NCBI GenBank assembly: GCA_030077755.1
Contig: JAQJZZ010000011.1
Location: forward strand, 744,001 to 808,000
Direction of reading: 5' to 3'
DNA: 64,000 nt
Source of the DNA: Filosporella fistucella
Lineage: Eukaryota > Ascomycota > Leotiomycetes > Helotiales
Shown: piece after piece, positions 60,023 through 64,000 of the stretch
Numbering within the stretch: position 1 is the first letter of the stretch
Layout of the letters: every line of letters starts with the position of its first letter
Translations under genes and position numbers: made by a program
The notes under the pieces: model-generated
What the model was told of the DNA's origin: nothing
Database searches by the model: none
Seen by the model: the letters and a program-made list of their open reading frames with translations, nothing else

Positions 60023-60319
60023 ATGCCGTTTGAAAAACAACCACTGGCTGGGACAATCTACAAATAATGGATGAACAGGAAAAGGAAAGACAGATGTTGA
60101 TAGGTGAGCTCACGCTCACATTAGATGATAGAGGGATCGAGGGATAGATTAGATGATAGATGGTAAGACGAGAATAGAATGTATAATACCCTAGGGCCCT
60201 GCCCAATTTGATAATTTCATTCTGCGCAGCGGATTCCAAAGCTTAATTTTTTTTTCTAGCATGTGCTCTGATATATAATACTGCAAAACGGTTCTCAGCT
60301 GAATTTTCCACTTACTGTG
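60023..60319. other. Intergenic between convergent genes
   Basis: About 300 bases; no gene seen. A poly-T run lies near 60246-60254. Confidence 0.4.
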
Positions 60320-61048
60320 TCAGACACCAGGATGAGTCTGCGAAGCAGGAACAACCGTTCTGACAACAGACTGTCTCTCAAACCCTTCATGGTTGACCGG
60401 TCCAGACAATGGTCTATCCAAAAAACCCAGGTCGAACTCCTCAGGAGGAATGAGCCCATCTTTATCAACCTTCAAAAGCTCACTTACCTTTGGCACCGCC
60501 ATCTCATTCCCATATTCACCTCCCTCACACAAACCCATCATCTGCATGCCTAAATCAGCTTCCTCTGCATCAAAAGCCAGTTCTGAAACAATACAAGAAG
60601 CCCAAATTGGCAAAACGAGCGCGTTTTTGTTGGGCACGGTGCTCTGAGGAGGGGCAATCTGTTGAATAGCCTCCCACATATTGATTGCACTCAGCGTTCG
60701 TACCTCATCATCCAACCCATTCACCGATATGGACTCCCCATTACCTGATACAACCTGATCAACTACGAACCCTAATATAGGTCCCTGACCTTTTAGCACT
60801 GGTGTCGCTGGTCCGTGGTACTCATGCTGTATTCGAAACTCCATTATCAGTGCTCGACTCTCTTCAGAAGAGATGTGATACACATCCCAAAAGGAAATGC
60901 AGGACGGACAGAAGGTGTTTGAGTAGACCTCTGAGATGGAGGGTTTACAGCGGCGGAGCATGGAAAATAGCTTTTTGGATCGGCAGGGTGTGTGGGCTTG
61001 AGTGGTGTGCAAACAGAGGACGGCGACGGTGGTTTTGGTGAAACACAT
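60320..61048 (-). CDS. Hypothetical protein with N-terminal Cys/His cluster
   Basis: Intronless frame of 242 residues from ATG 61048 to the stop at 60320. The N-terminus MCFTKTTVAVLCLHTTQAHT with later PCRSKK, LRRC and FCPSC resembles the short Cys/His start found in many fungal proteins of unknown role, and may bind zinc. The centre is acidic with DAEEADLGMQMMGL; the tail VPASQTHPGV is disordered. There is no signal peptide or membrane segment. Length and composition support a real gene, but no function can be given. Confidence 0.6.
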   Translation of the reverse strand: MCFTKTTVAVLCLHTTQAHTPCRSKKLFSMLRRCKPSISEVYSNTFCPSCISFWDVYHISSEESRALIMEFRIQHEYHGPATPVLKGQGPILGFVVDQVVSGNGESISVNGLDDEVRTLSAINMWEAIQQIAPPQSTVPNKNALVLPIWASCIVSELAFDAEEADLGMQMMGLCEGGEYGNEMAVPKVSELLKVDKDGLIPPEEFDLGFLDRPLSGPVNHEGFERQSVVRTVVPASQTHPGV

Positions 61049-62022
61049 ATTAGTGGATAGTTGTCAGATGGACAACTTGTCGATATCGATGGCAGAGCAG
61101 CAAACTGTGAGTCTTTTTGCGACATTCTGGTATTTCAACTGGGCTATGTGCTGTTGTTTTGGAATTTTGATCCAAGTGGAAAGCATGATTTGTCAATAGC
61201 TATAATGGCATTGTTTTCAAGCAACAAAGACGCGCAAATTGCCAGTTCCCAACAGAAATATACCACCCCTCCCATTATTCTACTCACTCACTGGTCTCAC
61301 TATCGCAATGCCAGATCTGCATTTTAAGTGCCCTTGCTTTCTCTCGCTGGACTAGGTAAAATGGGCCAAGGAGGGGAGATTCGGTCCTACGATTAACAAC
61401 CATGTCGCAAGCGCTCATCTATCCTGCTGGTACAAACAAGTGCTTGATTATGTTGCAACAGGTTTCTGAATCTCAAGTGCCGCCAATGCACATAGTCTGG
61501 ATGCAGAGCTGCTTCTGGAAGTTGCACAGCTATTCAAACCCAAACTTTAGAGGCTCACTAGCTTCAAAAGCTCTTCAAACCCTTGCCAAGTGCCATAAAG
61601 GATGCACATTGTCTTTCTTATTAGTTGAGGGGCTTCGAATTCCCTTCATTGGTACATGGGCATAATGTCATGTATCCTTTGAATACTTGAATGCTACGAA
61701 GCTTTCATTGTGTTTCTTTGAAATTATGTTCATATGTTCTTTTATCGTACTAGATCTCTTGGTTTCTTTCATTTAATATTTTCGCGGCGACATTGTTCTA
61801 CTATGAAATTTCAATATTCTATTGTGCCTAATCATAAAGCAGCTCATCGTCAAAGACAGGATGATTGTTAAATACAATACATTCTCTTCTAAACAATACG
61901 AATTCATCATTCTAATTTGATTGCATTCCCCTATCCGCACTATCTCGAAGTAAGCCGGTCTTGCCATTTTCTTACTTCACATTTTATCTATATATACTAT
62001 AGATTTCTTTCAACCAGCAATC
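61049..62022. other. Intergenic, no gene seen
   Basis: About 970 bases; an 87-codon frame at 61402-61665 has no domain or splice support. Right end is AT-rich upstream of the RING gene, with TATATATAC at about 61991. Confidence 0.45.
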
Positions 62023-62856
62023 ATGTGTCGCCAATACAAAATCGTCTCAACACATTGTGGCCACCACAGGATGGAGGGCCTCACTTGTCACGGCTTACCC
62101 TGCCTACAAGCGCAAGCAGGTACACCATACACCCACACAATTTCCACCGCTACAATTTGCGCTCAATGTCTCTCCCATCCCACCGTTCCTTCAACTTCCC
62201 AAAAATCACTCCTCCACCCCGCAACATCCATATCCCTCTCCCACGCCCGTCTCATCTGGGAGCGTTCCTGCGCTCTCCTCTTCCCTCCTCCATCAGAACG
62301 CCATCCTCAACCAGCTATTATCGGGCGAGTTAACGCCGCAGATGCTCTCTGGCTACAAGAAGCATATTCCACTCTCCTGAGCGCCATGTTCACAGCCGCC
62401 TGGATAGCATCCCAAAGCAAAACTCAATTCACGCAAAAACATTGGGATAAAGTTATCTTAATCCAATTCCAGCGTGTAATTGAACGATCTCTCCTTTTGT
62501 CACAAGAAGAAATCTTTTCTTCCTTAGAGAGAGAATTCTTTTCCGGAGTCGGAAAAGCTAAGCCTTTACAACTTGAAAAACTTGAGATACAGTGTCTGGA
62601 AGAAGAAGAAAAGGAATGCAATATTTGCAGAGAAGAATATGATGAAAGTGGAAAAGGAGAACAGCCGAGAAAGCTACCATGTGGACATGTTTTCGGAGGT
62701 GAGTGTATATCACGCGCTTTCCAGGAATGTGCGCACGCTTGTCCTACTTGTAGGAGGGTGTTTAAGGAGGGTGATTTTGAGGCTGAGAAGATTGTGAGTG
62801 AGGTGTGGTGGATGAAGGTTTTGAGAGGAGAGGAGAGGAGATGGAGGGGTAGGTAA
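62023..62856 (+). CDS. RING-finger protein (probable E3 ubiquitin ligase)
   Basis: Intronless frame of 277 residues, ATG 62023 to TAG 62854. The N-terminus MCRQYKIVSTHCGHHRMEGL with later TCHGLPC and CAQC is another Cys/His cluster. The C-terminal RING is at about residues 198-243: CNICREEYDESG, then LPCGHVFGGECI, then HACPTCRRVF, giving C-x2-C..C-x-H-x4-C..C-x2-C, so all zinc ligands are present. The helical middle (AMFTAAWIASQSKTQF..LEREFF) has no known domain. Likely a cytosolic or nuclear E3 ligase; the E2 partner is unknown. Confidence 0.82.
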   Translation: MCRQYKIVSTHCGHHRMEGLTCHGLPCLQAQAGTPYTHTISTATICAQCLSHPTVPSTSQKSLLHPATSISLSHARLIWERSCALLFPPPSERHPQPAIIGRVNAADALWLQEAYSTLLSAMFTAAWIASQSKTQFTQKHWDKVILIQFQRVIERSLLLSQEEIFSSLEREFFSGVGKAKPLQLEKLEIQCLEEEEKECNICREEYDESGKGEQPRKLPCGHVFGGECISRAFQECAHACPTCRRVFKEGDFEAEKIVSEVWWMKVLRGEERRWRGR

Positions 62857-63066
62857 AGGAAGGTAAGTATAAGTTTGTTGCTGGACAACGTTTCTTTTTG
62901 GTTTAGATTCAAGTTGATTTCATTCTCTCATTTCTTGAGCTCCTAACATCATTCCTCTCTCCGTTTCAAAATTTCACTTAATTTGTGCGTACAGCACGCA
63001 AAGCACTCAAAGTGCGTTGAGCGCGCTGATTTAAATGTAAAGGACAGGGTATAGCAGTAAGCATAC

Positions 63067-63360
63067 CTAGTACAACGCATTTGTATACAAGTCTTTGATG
63101 TTGCGTCGCACAATTTTCAGGTTATCTTGATCCTCGAGACTCGATTCAAACTTCCAAGCTCCGCTATGGTCTGCATTCAATTTTACGACGGTCTCATGAT
63201 CGCCGGGTAAGCCAAACCGTGCGCTGTCAGCTGGCACGATCTTATTGTACATTCAATTAGCATATACGAGTTAGATACGACAAGCTCTTTATAGACAATG
63301 ACTTACCTGATCAAAACCTCCCCAGAAGGAGACGATATCGTTTTTCAATGACTGCTGCTT
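63067..63360 (-). pseudogene. Truncated 3' end of an NLR-type (SesB-like hydrolase) gene
   Basis: Minus strand: an exon ending VSFWGGFDQ, a good intron (GTAAGTCATTG..GCTAATTG..ATAAG, about 63248-63308), then IVPADSARFGLPGDHETVVK, LNADHSGAWKF and KIVRRNIKDLYTNALY with stop TAG 63067-63069. The block PADSARFGLPG with the following N-x-DH and KF resembles the end of the N-terminal alpha/beta-hydrolase (SesB/SERAC1-like) domain of fungal NOD-like receptors, where the His is catalytic. No NACHT or repeat domain follows and nothing convincing precedes it, so it is a fragment. A stand-alone short protein cannot be excluded. Confidence 0.5.
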
Positions 63361-64000
63361 CTAACGTCTATCCCTGCGTACCGAGACGCCCGACTATAAC
63401 GAGATAAATCGTAGGTACGTCGAGTTCAAGCGACATAAAATCTATGAACGCTTTAAAATTTCTATCTATTTTTATTTTAGTTATATTATATACCTCCCCC
63501 AAACACTTCTGACCTATCAATTCCAAAAGTTATGATCGCGTCGTCGCCGCCCCTTAAATTTACAGAGCGCCTCCTTACATACTAAAATAAGACCCTTTGA
63601 TATACGACAATACCATTAAGTTTTCATTACATTTTAATCGCATAGATCGATTGAACATAAATATCCAAGTACTATTATAATTCTAAAATGTATTACTACT
63701 CTTGTGGCGGCTAGGGCGTGGTCTGTCACACGACGTCGCCACAGAGGATGAGACCTTCTCCAATTAAGCGATCTAGGATCCTGGTCAGCGGCAGTGTGGT
63801 TATAGATAGTAATATCGGTAAAATTATATAATAAAGTCTGTGGCTGCGGTGTTTGTGGCTGCGGTGTTTGTGGCTGCGCGTACCCTGCCGGAAAATTCCC
63901 GTGTGGCGGTATTCTCCGACCAAGCAAAAAGTGAGTCTGTGCGCAGCTAACAAGATCGGCTGTCCCCTTCCTGGGGAAATGTTTCTGTGTGGCAAACTTC
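63361..64000. other. Degenerate sequence at the window edge
   Basis: From about 63361 the sequence changes character abruptly: short CG-bearing words alternate with AT-rich stretches (63440-63510) and no frame holds. It could be an eroded, possibly RIP-affected, mobile element continuing past the edge. No transposase or terminal repeat is visible. Confidence 0.4.
63841..63878. repeat. 15-bp tandem repeat, 2.5 copies
   Basis: TGGCTGCGGTGTTTG twice in a row (63841-63855, 63856-63870) plus eight bases of a third copy. Confidence 0.85.

Noticed and set aside
1..64000. tRNA, rRNA, thiamine riboswitch and CRISPR array
   Set aside because: No cloverleaf with matching arms, no 5S-like block, no riboswitch core and no regularly spaced repeats were recognised by eye. 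A tRNAscan or Infernal run would be decisive.

Overview
The window is nuclear DNA of a filamentous ascomycete. Genes carry several short introns (39-111 nt) with fungal GT..AG borders and CTAAC/CTGAC-type branch sites. Fungus-restricted families are present: translation elongation factor 3, a Zn2Cys6 regulator and a TRI12-like MFS pump. The protein families and gene style suggest Leotiomycetes, perhaps Sclerotiniaceae. That placement is inference from family resemblance, not a search.

Layout. 0-9 kb: a small basic protein, a six-cysteine secreted protein (two introns), a GST, a large F-box protein and a Zn2Cys6 regulator. 9.0-22.3 kb: about 13 kb with no supportable gene, holding strand-biased purine/pyrimidine blocks, microsatellites and an AT-rich island. 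22.3-36.4 kb: a frameshifted DUF6594-like pseudogene, a proline/arginine-rich protein, a secreted two-module protein, an LPPEIR-motif protein, NAC-beta, three tandem GNAT acetyltransferases and a broken RBR-type ubiquitin ligase. 36-48 kb: the SEACAT/GATOR2 subunit WDR59/Mtc5, divergent from the E2 enzyme Ubc13, then a TRI12-type MFS transporter. 47.7-64 kb: a decayed locus, a C2H2 zinc-finger protein, a MYND protein, elongation factor 3, a DUF1275 membrane protein, an unknown protein, a RING protein and, at the right edge, a truncated NLR-type hydrolase fragment beside degenerate sequence.

There is no operon logic. The conserved housekeeping genes (NAC-beta, Ubc13, EF3, WDR59) are intact and intron-consistent. 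They sit among lineage-specific or decaying genes. Four loci (22.3, 34.4, 47.7 and 63.1 kb) look broken, so the region mixes stable core genes with an eroding accessory set.

The most notable observations are these. The NAC-beta gene can be read in frame only if two complete introns are separated by a one-nucleotide exon (position 29876). The three tandem GNAT genes keep identical intron positions and phases, and share a GCACGTGAC promoter element. Exon coordinates were worked out by hand from splice motifs, phase and family resemblance; no transcript data were available.
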